Origin: CAYFIW01 sp964343265
Lineage (GTDB): Bacteria > Chloroflexota > Dehalococcoidia > Lucifugimonadales > UBA826
Direction: 5' to 3'
DNA: 64,000 nt
NCBI GenBank assembly: GCA_964343265.1
Contig: CAYFIW010000004.1
Location: 1-64,000 of the forward strand
Positions 54,473 through 62,850 of this stretch are shown in pieces (position 1 is the first letter of the stretch; each line of letters starts with the position of its first letter). The position numbers and the translations under genes are program-made. The notes under the pieces are model-generated. The model saw only the letters and a program-made list of their open reading frames with translations, was not told the DNA's origin and did not search any database.

Positions 54473-55507
54473 TCACGACAATGCTCCTTCTCTATATTTC
54501 GAAATGAAAGTCATGCAATATTCATCTTGACCTGTCAACATATCTTTGGCTGCCTTACATTTTTCAGATTCCATATCCATAGACATGATACGTTCAATAT
54601 TAGTTTCCACAGGATTTACGATTCCTGAATTAACTCCAGCCTCAATTGCCAACCTAATAAAAGTATCATTTATCAATTTTCTGGCTGGCAGTCCAAACGA
54701 GACGTTACTTAGCCCTCCAGATATTCTCACTCCATTACCAAATTCTGATCTCATCAAACCTACTGTCTCGAGAAAATGATTACCATAATTTTGATCTACA
54801 GCTATCGGAAATAATAAAGGATCTATATGAATTTGATGGTCTGATATATCTCTATTACCGCATTCTTCCATCATAGATTGAGCATTATCAAGCCTTTCGT
54901 ACTCATTCTCAGGCATACCTTCAGAACCGGCAGACGTTACTATCACATAGCTTTCATATTCAGAAACTAAGTCCAAAACTTCTAATCTTTCAAGTGAAGC
55001 TGAATTAACCATTGGTTTCCCCTGAGGACTTCCATTCGCTATATATCGTTTAAGACCAGTTTTCAGAATATCCGTACTGGATGAATCAATGCTAGGAGGA
55101 CGGTGCGCTTTTTCACAAAATAAATCCACAAGCCATTCCATCGCTTCTTTTTGTATATTGATTCGGTGAGATAACTCGTCAACGTTGAGATCCAAAAAAT
55201 CCGCGCCATTGTTTTCCTGTCGAAGAATCTCGGCTTCGATGTAATCCTCACCCTCTGCTTTAAGCCTACTGTCTGAAGACATACCATTAGATATTGCGAC
55301 CATAAAGTGTTTAACTCTGCCATCCTTAAATGACTGAGTATCCCGATATATCTCAGGGATTTCCATTGATTTATTCTCTCCCTTCAGACCCCTATAAATC
55401 ACAACCTCCTCACCGTTCTTATTTTGGCCAATACGGCGTCCTTCTCTCATAAGGACTCTAGTAGTGTGAATATTCTCACCGATGATAATGAAATCTAAAG
55501 ACGTCAT
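54473..55507 (-). CDS. pterin-binding methyltetrahydrofolate methyltransferase-like protein
   Basis: A 344-residue protein with the pterin-binding TIM barrel of the AcsE/MetH/MtgA type. Signatures are GENIHTTR at the start, GADFLDLNVDE, IDSSSTDIL, MVNSASLERLE, HIDPLLFPIAVDQNYG and SGGLSNVSFGLPAR near the end. Such enzymes transfer a methyl group between methyl-tetrahydrofolate and a corrinoid protein. No corrinoid protein gene is adjacent, so its partner must be elsewhere. It is a likely participant in demethylation of one-carbon donors such as betaine or methoxy compounds (inference). Confidence 0.88.
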   Translation of the reverse strand: MTSLDFIIIGENIHTTRVLMREGRRIGQNKNGEEVVIYRGLKGENKSMEIPEIYRDTQSFKDGRVKHFMVAISNGMSSDSRLKAEGEDYIEAEILRQENNGADFLDLNVDELSHRINIQKEAMEWLVDLFCEKAHRPPSIDSSSTDILKTGLKRYIANGSPQGKPMVNSASLERLEVLDLVSEYESYVIVTSAGSEGMPENEYERLDNAQSMMEECGNRDISDHQIHIDPLLFPIAVDQNYGNHFLETVGLMRSEFGNGVRISGGLSNVSFGLPARKLINDTFIRLAIEAGVNSGIVNPVETNIERIMSMDMESEKCKAAKDMLTGQDEYCMTFISKYREGALS

Positions 55508-55685
55508 GAATAAGCACTCTCCAAAACAACAAGGAAATATAAGTTAATAAACAGAAATATTTTACATCGAATATTAGAATTCCACATTCTCTATTATGGA
55601 TAATTTTCTATTCCGTAACCTCAATAAGTTGAGATTTGGCTTTCGTACTAAACATCAAGGATTTCACGATTTTATGCAAACAAAA

Positions 55686-56564
55686 TTACGAAAAATTATC
55701 CAAAACGCGTGGTGAACGATTAGTTGGTGAATTATATTCATAATTCAATTCACCTTTTTGTTCTAGAAACTTACGGACTATACCATCTAAAAAGTAATAA
55801 TCATATGTGTCATATTCATCATCACCACTCATGAGAACATAAACTATTCGTACTAATGGTCCAGGTAATAAAACTTTAACGGAAATTACGTTTCGAAAAT
55901 ATTTGCGGACAGACATTTCCGCTGTCACCGGCAAGGTTTCTTCGGTATAAATACCCCCATCTTTAACATGATCTATGAATCCAGAAAATGTCGATCCCTC
56001 TTCACTATAACCATCAACATACACTTCAGTTTTATCTATGCGTCTACCCTTTATAAAAACGGGATATGTTCTATGAATGGAGATTCTATTCCATTTTAAA
56101 TGTCTAGCGCACTCAGGAACTATGAATCTTTCTAACTCTCTCGGACCCCAACTCCAGTCAGTACCCCACAAACCCTCCCTCGGAATTTCTGAGATGGTTT
56201 CCGGAATCCCTGTACCTTCAGATAAACCTATAACATGTTCTACATACGCCCTTATTGCCTTTATCCCAGTATCAGGGATAGTGCTGGAATATCTTTCTAA
56301 CAAAGATCTTATTGCTCGGGAGTCACTGGACTCATAATCATATTGATAGGATATATCTTCATCTGGTATTTGAATTCCATATGCCTCTTCTATTCCATCT
56401 CGAATTCTAGGGCTTAATTCAATTTCACCAGTTTCTATCCGGGAAATTACACTCTGGTTCACATTGATAATTCGAGCTACATCATGCTGGGTTAGTCCCA
56501 GCTTTTTCCTTGTACGTTTAAGAGAATCCCTACCATTGTCATTAACCCCTTCAGATTTCCTCAT
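55686..56564 (-). CDS. XRE-family regulator with unfamiliar C-terminal domain
   Basis: A 292-residue DNA-binding protein. The XRE helix-turn-helix is at residues 13-67 (LGLTQHDVARIINVNQSVISRIE). The rest contains DWSWGPREL (136-144), a RISIHRTYPV strand and EVYV, which are also found in the divergent paralogue at 57210-58016. I do not recognise this C-terminal domain; it may bind a ligand or another protein. ATG start with AAGGG eight bases upstream. It is transcribed away from the other regulator across a 645-base region with two inverted repeats. Confidence 0.85.
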   Translation of the reverse strand: MRKSEGVNDNGRDSLKRTRKKLGLTQHDVARIINVNQSVISRIETGEIELSPRIRDGIEEAYGIQIPDEDISYQYDYESSDSRAIRSLLERYSSTIPDTGIKAIRAYVEHVIGLSEGTGIPETISEIPREGLWGTDWSWGPRELERFIVPECARHLKWNRISIHRTYPVFIKGRRIDKTEVYVDGYSEEGSTFSGFIDHVKDGGIYTEETLPVTAEMSVRKYFRNVISVKVLLPGPLVRIVYVLMSGDDEYDTYDYYFLDGIVRKFLEQKGELNYEYNSPTNRSPRVLDNFS

Positions 56565-56672
56565 ATTTATTGCCCTTTAGGTTTATCCCTTAACTTAGTG
56601 CGTTTTAGGACTCTGTTCCTTTTTACACCTACTTTACAAATAGAATCTTCATTTAACGAGACCATCTAAGCT

Positions 56673-56712
56673 AGAAATCCCCCTTCAGCTTTAATCCTGA
56701 AGGGGGATTTCT
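56673..56712 (+). terminator. terminator-like hairpin between divergent genes
   Basis: A perfect 16-bp stem (56673-56688 with 56697-56712; core CCCCCTTCAG) and eight-base loop. On the plus side a T-rich stretch follows after a few bases, on the minus side none. A plus-strand end here would stop a transcript that runs antisense to the regulator at 55686-56564, or the hairpin may act in the leader of that gene. Confidence 0.6.
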
Positions 56713-56975
56713 GTTCTCTATTTTTGGTATTTTCTACTTAGCTCAAACACCTACGTTGTAGAGAAGTCAGGTCATCCCTGTCTTCCTACACATACAGATA
56801 CAACATATGGAATCAACTGTGTCCATAAAAATTTATCCTAACAACTCTCATATTCATAAAGTAGCACTTACATACGCACTAGATCAAAAACAATCCTCAA
56901 TAGAACGAATCTATTAAAATACCGAACACATGATAAAGCAAATCCATATAACAATAAAATATCACAATGTTATAT

Positions 56976-57007
56976 TTATACTTAGATATATAACATTTTA
57001 TGTATAT
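56976..57007. promoter_or_regulatory. 10-bp inverted repeat, candidate operator
   Basis: AATGTTATAT (56976-56985) and ATATAACATT (56998-57007) form a perfect dyad across twelve bases. Its outer ATGT/ACAT ends match those of the dyad at 57148-57178. Confidence 0.5.
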
Positions 57008-57147
57008 TTAGTCTTATTACTCTCCTTAATAAAAATAAACTTAGACATGTATCCAAAAGTGGCGAATACTGAATAGTCATTAGTAATACTTCTACACCAA
57101 TGCATTTTCATAAACAAGACCCTACAATGTCACTAAAACAAAGATCA

Positions 57148-57178
57148 ATGTAACTTTATGATCGACTAAAAGTTACAT
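57148..57178. promoter_or_regulatory. 10-bp inverted repeat, candidate operator
   Basis: ATGTAACTTT (57148-57157) and AAAGTTACAT (57169-57178) form a perfect dyad across eleven bases, ending 31 bases before the regulator start. The position suits autorepression by the XRE protein encoded just downstream. Confidence 0.55.
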
Positions 57179-57209
57179 ATTTATTATTTTCGTAACCAAG
57201 GAAGCTATT

Positions 57210-58016
57210 ATGGATCTGGAAACAAAATCTCAGGGAGAAAGGCTAGCAAGTATTCGAATAGGTCGACAGCTAAATCAAGAAGAATTAGCCAATATTTGCA
57301 ACCTTAGCAGGGCAACTATATCTAGACTGGAAAACGATCAGATTCCTCTGTCTAAAAAAATCGCTCATCAGTTAGCTTTAGCATTGCGAGTAGACATAAC
57401 TCTTTTGACAAAAGGTTCAAGGCAATTACCACAAAAAAAAATTGAAGCCCTCATTCGCTTTATAGAAGCCTCGGGAGAATATCTAAGTAATCAAGCAATA
57501 GATCTATTGCAAGCACAAGTTAAATATATGGCGATTATTGATCACCCTCAAATCACATATCCAAGGATCGAAAAACAGGGATTTAATTCTGATTGGCAGT
57601 GGGGCTTAACTGAATTGAATCAGATAGTTCAATCAACGCTTCCACATGACTTACCTGTGGGAAGAATTCTTATTTATAGACAATACGATGTGCCATTTGG
57701 AAGTGATGTTATTAGATACCCTGAGGTTTACATAACTAGCGGCACAGGTCAGGTACCATACGTTACTAACATTCTTGAGGCTATCAGCTACCGGGAAGGG
57801 GTTTTCAAAACGGCTGACTTCACTGAGTTTAGAGAAGCAAAAGGGGTGTTTTCAGAAGGTAAAAACCCATACGTTACAAATATTACCTTTAGTGAATCTG
57901 AAAACAGATATGTATCCATATTAATCAGCACAGAACGTGAGCCTAGTGTTAATGGATTTCAACATTTAAAAAATACTATTAACGTTTTTTTTGCTGACAA
58001 AGTTGCAAAAAAATAA
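57210..58016 (+). CDS. XRE-family regulator with unfamiliar C-terminal domain
   Basis: A 268-residue regulator, XRE helix-turn-helix at residues 8-62 (QLNQEELANICNLSRATISRLE). A helical linker leads to a C-terminal part with DWQWGLTEL (128-136), RILIYRQYDV and EVYI, the same order as in the paralogue at 55686-56564. The outer sequence similarity is otherwise weak, so the domain is conserved by function. GGAAG precedes the ATG. Two 10-bp inverted repeats lie upstream. It converges on the glycosyltransferase gene. Ligand and target genes unknown. Confidence 0.85.
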   Translation: MDLETKSQGERLASIRIGRQLNQEELANICNLSRATISRLENDQIPLSKKIAHQLALALRVDITLLTKGSRQLPQKKIEALIRFIEASGEYLSNQAIDLLQAQVKYMAIIDHPQITYPRIEKQGFNSDWQWGLTELNQIVQSTLPHDLPVGRILIYRQYDVPFGSDVIRYPEVYITSGTGQVPYVTNILEAISYREGVFKTADFTEFREAKGVFSEGKNPYVTNITFSESENRYVSILISTEREPSVNGFQHLKNTINVFFADKVAKK

Positions 58017-58067
58017 GGTTGGATTGAGTCTTGAAATAACTTTAATACTACGGGTTAATTATTTCCA

Positions 58068-59240
58068 TTAAAATCTGATTTCTCCACCAGGTATTCCCCT
58101 TTTCTTCCACTGGCCGACGCTTAATAAAGTAGCAACAAAAGAAAAAACAGCAACACAAACAATAAAAACAATTGACAATGGGTAAATTGGCAACCACCGT
58201 ATTCCATGTCCAAACCTGATACTCATAATCATCCAAGTAAAAGTCATAATTACTATACTAGTTACCGAAACTATAAAAGTATTTCTACCAATTTCACCAA
58301 AAATAGTTCCATACAATAAAGTCCCTATCGGTAGATATACTAGGTTTATAAGTGCAATTGAAAACCCCAACAGAAAGCTAATTCGGTAATTAAGTGAAGG
58401 GAATATACTTCTTGCAATACCCTGCATCGCCTCTAAATTCCCATGATACGGAAGTGCTTTTACCATATGACTCCCGTCAACAAGATGCCATCTCAACCCG
58501 TTTCTCTTTATATTTCTCCCAAGTTCAAAATCGTCTAGCCTATTGTTCCTAATTAACTGATGTCCACCAATAAGTTCATAAGCAGTCTTCTTGAACAACA
58601 TGAATTGTCCAAATGTCGCTGACAAATAAGAATTATGAGATCTGTGTGCAATTGACATCGGAAGCCAACAAAATATCGACCAATCTATGAATGGATACAT
58701 TAAATATTCAAAAATCCATTTTTTCTCTCTTCGTGGCATCAGTGTTAATAAATCAGAATTATCACGCTTTGCTTTCTGTATTGAGCTTTGAATAGTGCCT
58801 GGAGCGAGCAAAGTGTCAGCATCTATAAAAACAAGGTAATCTCCTTTGGCATATTGTGATAACTGATGACAGGCCCAATGCTTTCCAATCCATCCTACAG
58901 GTAATTCAGACCCCTCAATTAAGGTGACGTTATGACCATCCAAGGAAAATCTGCTCACAATTTCGGCGGTAGAATCATCAGAATTATCATTAAGAACTAG
59001 AATTTCAATGTATGTACCTGCGTTCCTGAGAACAGATTCTATACATTCGCCGATTCTTTCCTCTTCATTTCTTGCGGGTATAAGTATTGAAATCAATTCT
59101 TTTGAGGATTCTTCACTTGAAGAGGAAAACCTCATGGGCACAAGCTTATCCATGGCCACACAATTCAGAAGTGTTATCAACATGGACGTGCCCAATAATA
59201 AACACGTTCCACCCAACCATATATACTCAAACAAAATCAA
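58068..59240 (-). CDS. family 2 glycosyltransferase, membrane-bound
   Basis: A 390-residue GT2 enzyme. An N-terminal helix is followed by the GT-A domain with SILIPARNEEERI (51-63), the metal-binding FIDADT (Asp140, Asp142) and LPVGWIGKHWACHQL, then a C-terminal group of about three or four helices. This layout resembles HpnB-like and carotenoid glucosyltransferase (CruC-like) proteins, so a lipid or carotenoid acceptor is plausible. The start is TTG with GGGAG upstream and overlaps the plsY stop by four bases, so the two form an operon with plsY first. Confidence 0.85.
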   Translation of the reverse strand: MILFEYIWLGGTCLLLGTSMLITLLNCVAMDKLVPMRFSSSSEESSKELISILIPARNEEERIGECIESVLRNAGTYIEILVLNDNSDDSTAEIVSRFSLDGHNVTLIEGSELPVGWIGKHWACHQLSQYAKGDYLVFIDADTLLAPGTIQSSIQKAKRDNSDLLTLMPRREKKWIFEYLMYPFIDWSIFCWLPMSIAHRSHNSYLSATFGQFMLFKKTAYELIGGHQLIRNNRLDDFELGRNIKRNGLRWHLVDGSHMVKALPYHGNLEAMQGIARSIFPSLNYRISFLLGFSIALINLVYLPIGTLLYGTIFGEIGRNTFIVSVTSIVIMTFTWMIMSIRFGHGIRWLPIYPLSIVFIVCVAVFSFVATLLSVGQWKKRGIPGGEIRF

Positions 59241-59863
59241 TAATCACTCCCTGGTAGTCTCCTGATCCAAGAACGAACAATCAATCCCTTCGAGTATTCC
59301 GTCCTATGCTTATACCCAATCAATGCTAGGTTAAATAACCCAAAAATAATCAGATAATCTGATCCATCCAATAAGCCAAATATTATTACCAAAAACGCCA
59401 AACAAGTTGTAACCGTTATCGCATGGTTTTTTTGGATGAGATGCATCATCCCTAGAATAACCAACGCTACAGGGAACGCTAAACCATATGTAATAGCAAT
59501 CCATGATCCCCAACTGGATGCTAATGCCTTGCCTCCTTTGAACCCTAGAAATGGGGACCATGCATGTCCCACAACTGGAGATATAACTCCTATCGCAGCC
59601 AAAAAATGATCAGCAAAAGAACTAGGATCCAATGAGGACATAAGAAACCAAACAGGAACAGTAGCTTTTCCAATGTCCAAAATCATGGCCAGAATCCCCA
59701 CTATCCATCCAGAAGAAATCCAGGCATTAGTGGCCCCAGGATTCCCGTCGCCTACATCTCTAGCATCCTTACCTGAAATATATTTACTCAATAAAAGTGA
59801 CCATGGTACTGACCCGCTCAAAAAGCCGACCAAGGTCCACATTAAAAAATCAATAGTTGGCAC
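59237..59863 (-). CDS. plsY: acyl-phosphate glycerol-3-phosphate acyltransferase
   Basis: A 208-residue integral membrane acyltransferase, first enzyme of phosphatidic acid synthesis from acyl-phosphate. Conserved motifs are GSVPWSLLLSK (17-27), VGDGNPGATNAW (37-48) and GHAWSPFLGFKGGKALA near residue 98-114. In the last motif the usual HxFPxFxGFKGGKGVAT is slightly altered. GTG start. It overlaps the GT2 gene by four bases, which links it to envelope lipid synthesis or decoration. Confidence 0.93.
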   Translation of the reverse strand: MPTIDFLMWTLVGFLSGSVPWSLLLSKYISGKDARDVGDGNPGATNAWISSGWIVGILAMILDIGKATVPVWFLMSSLDPSSFADHFLAAIGVISPVVGHAWSPFLGFKGGKALASSWGSWIAITYGLAFPVALVILGMMHLIQKNHAITVTTCLAFLVIIFGLLDGSDYLIIFGLFNLALIGYKHRTEYSKGLIVRSWIRRLPGSDY

Positions 59864-60006
59864 GAAACTAGGACATCTCCATTAATGGTTAACGCGTGGT
59901 AGAGTACCATATCAGTCATAACCTGTATTTTCCTTTCGAATAGCAGTCACCGTAATATTCGTAGAGTCGAGTTTTTCCCAAATAAAATTAAATCAAAGGA
60001 CCTAAT

Positions 60007-60885
60007 ATGAACCAATATGACCCATTATTCGACATCTCTAACAAAACAGTTATCGTCACTGGTGCTTCATCGGGTCTCGGAGTCACATTTGCGAAATTTC
60101 TAGCAGAAAGAGGGGCGAATGTAGTTATAACAGCAAGAAGAATCGAAAAATTAAACGATTTGACTCAGGAATTAATTAGAAGCGGGTTTTCATCAATCGC
60201 AGTTCAGTGCGACGTCACCCAATCTAGTCAAGTTAAGGAGTTGTTTGATAAGACTGAAAAAAAATTTGGAAGGGTGGACATACTAGTAAACAATGCAGGT
60301 CAAATTGCCGAAGCAGGGGCAGTCCCAGAAAAAATCACGGATGACATGTTCGAACAAACCGTAAAAGTAAATCTCATGGGCCTATGGTTTTGCTGTCGTG
60401 AAGCTGGTCAACGGATGTTGTCGGACGGACTTGGTGGATCAATAATCAATCTGTCTTCAGTCGCTGGTTTAAACGGTATGAGAGGAATGCCCGCGGCTTA
60501 TCAAGCCACCAAAGGAGCAGTAACAAACTTAACCAAAAGCCTAGCAGCAAGCTGGGCTGACCGCGGAGTAAGAGTGAACGCTATTGCACCAGGATGGTTT
60601 CCAAGTGAAATGACTGGAGCTTGGGTTAGAAACTCCGCATTTCGTAAACATATTAGTGCGAATTCGCCAATGGGTAGAATAGGCAAACCCGAGGAACTAA
60701 ATGGGGCGTTACTACTTCTCGCATCACAAGCTTCTAGCTTCATTAATGGTGAAATCATATCCGTAGATGGGGGTGTCAATGCTTCAACTGGGCTGCCCTT
60801 CTTCAATGAAGAAATGTTTAAATACATGGAAAAGGCTGTCCCGGGAGATTTAGCAAAAAGAATAAGACCTGAAAAGGAGTCCTGA
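60007..60885 (+). CDS. short-chain dehydrogenase/reductase
   Basis: A 292-residue SDR. TGASSGLG (about 19-26), ARRIEK (Arg favours NADP), NNAG (about 95-98), NLSSVAG and YQATK (catalytic Tyr, Lys) are all clear. After VDGGVNAS there is an extra tail of about 30 residues (FNEEMFKYMEKAVPGDLAKRI). GGA lies close upstream of the ATG. It is first of a three-gene operon with a kinase and a SCP2-containing protein; their genes follow with a gap of one base and then a four-base overlap. Confidence 0.92.
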   Translation: MNQYDPLFDISNKTVIVTGASSGLGVTFAKFLAERGANVVITARRIEKLNDLTQELIRSGFSSIAVQCDVTQSSQVKELFDKTEKKFGRVDILVNNAGQIAEAGAVPEKITDDMFEQTVKVNLMGLWFCCREAGQRMLSDGLGGSIINLSSVAGLNGMRGMPAAYQATKGAVTNLTKSLAASWADRGVRVNAIAPGWFPSEMTGAWVRNSAFRKHISANSPMGRIGKPEELNGALLLLASQASSFINGEIISVDGGVNASTGLPFFNEEMFKYMEKAVPGDLAKRIRPEKES

Positions 60886-60886
60886 C

Positions 60887-61975
60887 TTGGAAGTCAATTT
60901 AACACCTTGGATACCTGAACAGGTAACCATGGCATGGTTGTCAAACATACTTTCCAAGTCATCGAATTACAAAGATTCTAAAATAATTGGCCTAACATCT
61001 CAGCCAATAAGTCCTGGTAGAGGATTCTCTGGCCAAGTTCATAGATATTTCATCAAATACTCTCACAAGGCCTCAAAAACCATTCCTGAAACAATAATAG
61101 GTAAATTCTCATCTCAAAATCAGGTTACGAAAAAATTCCTGAGAAACTATTCAATAAATGAGATTTCAGCCTATCGCGAATTTTCTCAAAGTACTAACCA
61201 ATTGCTTCCAAAAACTTATTTTATGGCGATAAATGAAAAGGAAGGAAATATATGCCTTTTACTGGAAGACCTTGATTCAACTTCCAAATATAACGTAGAT
61301 CTCCTTAGCTTCGAACAATACGAATTTGCCGTCAAAAAGATTGCAGAATTTCATGCAATTTGGAGGAAAAAACCAAGACCTAAATGGGCTCGTCCAGCAA
61401 GAGCATTAACGGGACATACCAATAAAATAATGTCACGTAATATCTGGAAGTTCCTAGAACTATACAGAGATCACTTAGGCAATGATTTTAGACAACTATT
61501 GAATGAGTATCCAAATCAGTCGCATAAAATATTTCCTAGATCAACAAATGCATATACGACAATCACTCATGGAGATTTCAGACCAGATAATTTTTTCATT
61601 TTGAAATCTATATCTAATAATCTAGAGCTAAAAGTAATTGACTGGCAGCTGACCTCTCAAGGTCATGGTATTTGGGATATCTCGTATCTAACTGCCTGGG
61701 GCGTCCCTATAGAAAATCGGCGTGAATGGGAACAACAAATTAAGGATATTTACAGAGAGACTATGGATTTAGGTTATCCGGATTATGATCTGTCGACCCA
61801 AATGGAAGTCGAGTACTTAAGGGGATTTCTGATCGCAATTCAGATATTGGTCATCGCCGCTTCTGAATTTTCTGATCAATCTGAAAGAGGAGAGAAATTG
61901 ATACGTACTACAACTGATAGAATCAACATGATCATCGAAGACCATAATTTATTAAAGTTTTTAAGGAACCTATGA
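60887..61975 (+). CDS. aminoglycoside-phosphotransferase/ecdysteroid-kinase-like kinase
   Basis: A 362-residue kinase of the APH/EcKinase fold. The Brenner loop HGDFRPDN is at about 228-235, the DFG-like IDWQ near 253. It begins with a phosphate-binding area with GRGFSGQVHRYFIKY. Start TTG with AAGGAG a few bases upstream, one base after the SDR stop. Such kinases also occur beside acyl-CoA dehydrogenases and in ACAD10/11, where they phosphorylate hydroxyacyl groups; with an SDR and SCP2 partner this is more likely than drug resistance (inference). Confidence 0.85.
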   Translation: MEVNLTPWIPEQVTMAWLSNILSKSSNYKDSKIIGLTSQPISPGRGFSGQVHRYFIKYSHKASKTIPETIIGKFSSQNQVTKKFLRNYSINEISAYREFSQSTNQLLPKTYFMAINEKEGNICLLLEDLDSTSKYNVDLLSFEQYEFAVKKIAEFHAIWRKKPRPKWARPARALTGHTNKIMSRNIWKFLELYRDHLGNDFRQLLNEYPNQSHKIFPRSTNAYTTITHGDFRPDNFFILKSISNNLELKVIDWQLTSQGHGIWDISYLTAWGVPIENRREWEQQIKDIYRETMDLGYPDYDLSTQMEVEYLRGFLIAIQILVIAASEFSDQSERGEKLIRTTTDRINMIIEDHNLLKFLRNL

Positions 61976-62832
61976 TAGAAACTAAAGAGCCTATCATTTT
62001 AAATGCCATTAATAGACTCTCTGAACAATTTATAAACAAATTAGAAACCTTCTCATCAAGCGAATGGGAAGCTCCTAGCCACTGTCATATGTGGGCTACC
62101 AAGGACGTAGTCTCTCACATGATAGCAACTACCGGTTTTTTCTTGAATTCCGTTACAAAAGCCCTTCAAGGAGACGAACTTCCCCCGGAGGGAGCTCCGA
62201 ATCCTGGGGTCGGAAATGCGGCTACCATGGGTGCTGGAATAGCCTCACGGGCTATACAAATATCTGAGACAGATTTTCACAATTATAATTCAATGTTAGA
62301 TACATTAAGATCCATGGAATCTGATATGGCAGAAACTTTTCATTCCATCTCTGAAGAGCAATGGAATCTCGGTGTCTATCATCCGATAAATAAAATCTCA
62401 ATAAGAGACATTTTGTATTTGAAACTCATGGAGAGTGTTCTGCATAGTTGGGATGTCCTCCATGCACTAGATAAAAATTACCGAATTGAATCAAAGTTTG
62501 CTAATCTTCTTACTGAAGTTTGGACAAATCCTCTATTAAATAGATGGTTTATTAGTCCAGAAGAAAAATTCAATGCCGTGACGCTTGATTTCCATTTATC
62601 CGCAAATTCCAGAATGCGTATTATAAGTTGGAATGGCAATTTGGAAATAATGAAACCAGCATTTGAAACTGATGGCCAAGCAGATGCCGAAATATATACC
62701 GACTCAAGTTTATTTTCACTGTTGATCACAGCAAGATTAAACCTAGACGAAGCTATACAAACAGGAATCGCCTCCGTAACCGGAAATCGAAAAGCAGCAG
62801 ACAAATTTCACTCTTGGTTTAAAGGTGCATGA
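61972..62832 (+). CDS. maleylpyruvate isomerase-type DinB domain fused to SCP2-like domain
   Basis: A 286-residue two-domain protein. Residues 1-165 form a DinB/MDMPI-type bundle with metal ligand candidates His49 (VVSHMIA), Glu154 and His158 (ESVLH), the His-Glu-x3-His pattern of mycothiol-dependent maleylpyruvate isomerase. Residues about 190-286 resemble a sterol carrier (SCP2) domain (ADAEIYTDSSLFSLLITARLNLDEAIQTG). It overlaps the kinase gene by ATGA. The SCP2 part may present a hydrophobic acyl substrate; the thiol cofactor, if any, is unknown in this lineage. Confidence 0.85.
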   Translation: MIETKEPIILNAINRLSEQFINKLETFSSSEWEAPSHCHMWATKDVVSHMIATTGFFLNSVTKALQGDELPPEGAPNPGVGNAATMGAGIASRAIQISETDFHNYNSMLDTLRSMESDMAETFHSISEEQWNLGVYHPINKISIRDILYLKLMESVLHSWDVLHALDKNYRIESKFANLLTEVWTNPLLNRWFISPEEKFNAVTLDFHLSANSRMRIISWNGNLEIMKPAFETDGQADAEIYTDSSLFSLLITARLNLDEAIQTGIASVTGNRKAADKFHSWFKGA

Positions 62833-62850
62833 AATATTCAGTTCTAAATC

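Larger units (their letters stand above)
56565..57209. other. long divergent regulatory region
   Basis: A 645-base region between two divergent XRE regulators, strongly A+T-rich. It holds a 16-bp hairpin (56673-56712) and two perfect 10-bp inverted repeats (56976-57007 and 57148-57178), listed separately. No open reading frame or tRNA is supported. Confidence 0.6.

Noticed and set aside
60887..61975. Aminoglycoside resistance kinase
   Set aside because: Operon partners (SDR and SCP2 protein) suggest metabolism, and only the general kinase fold supports resistance.
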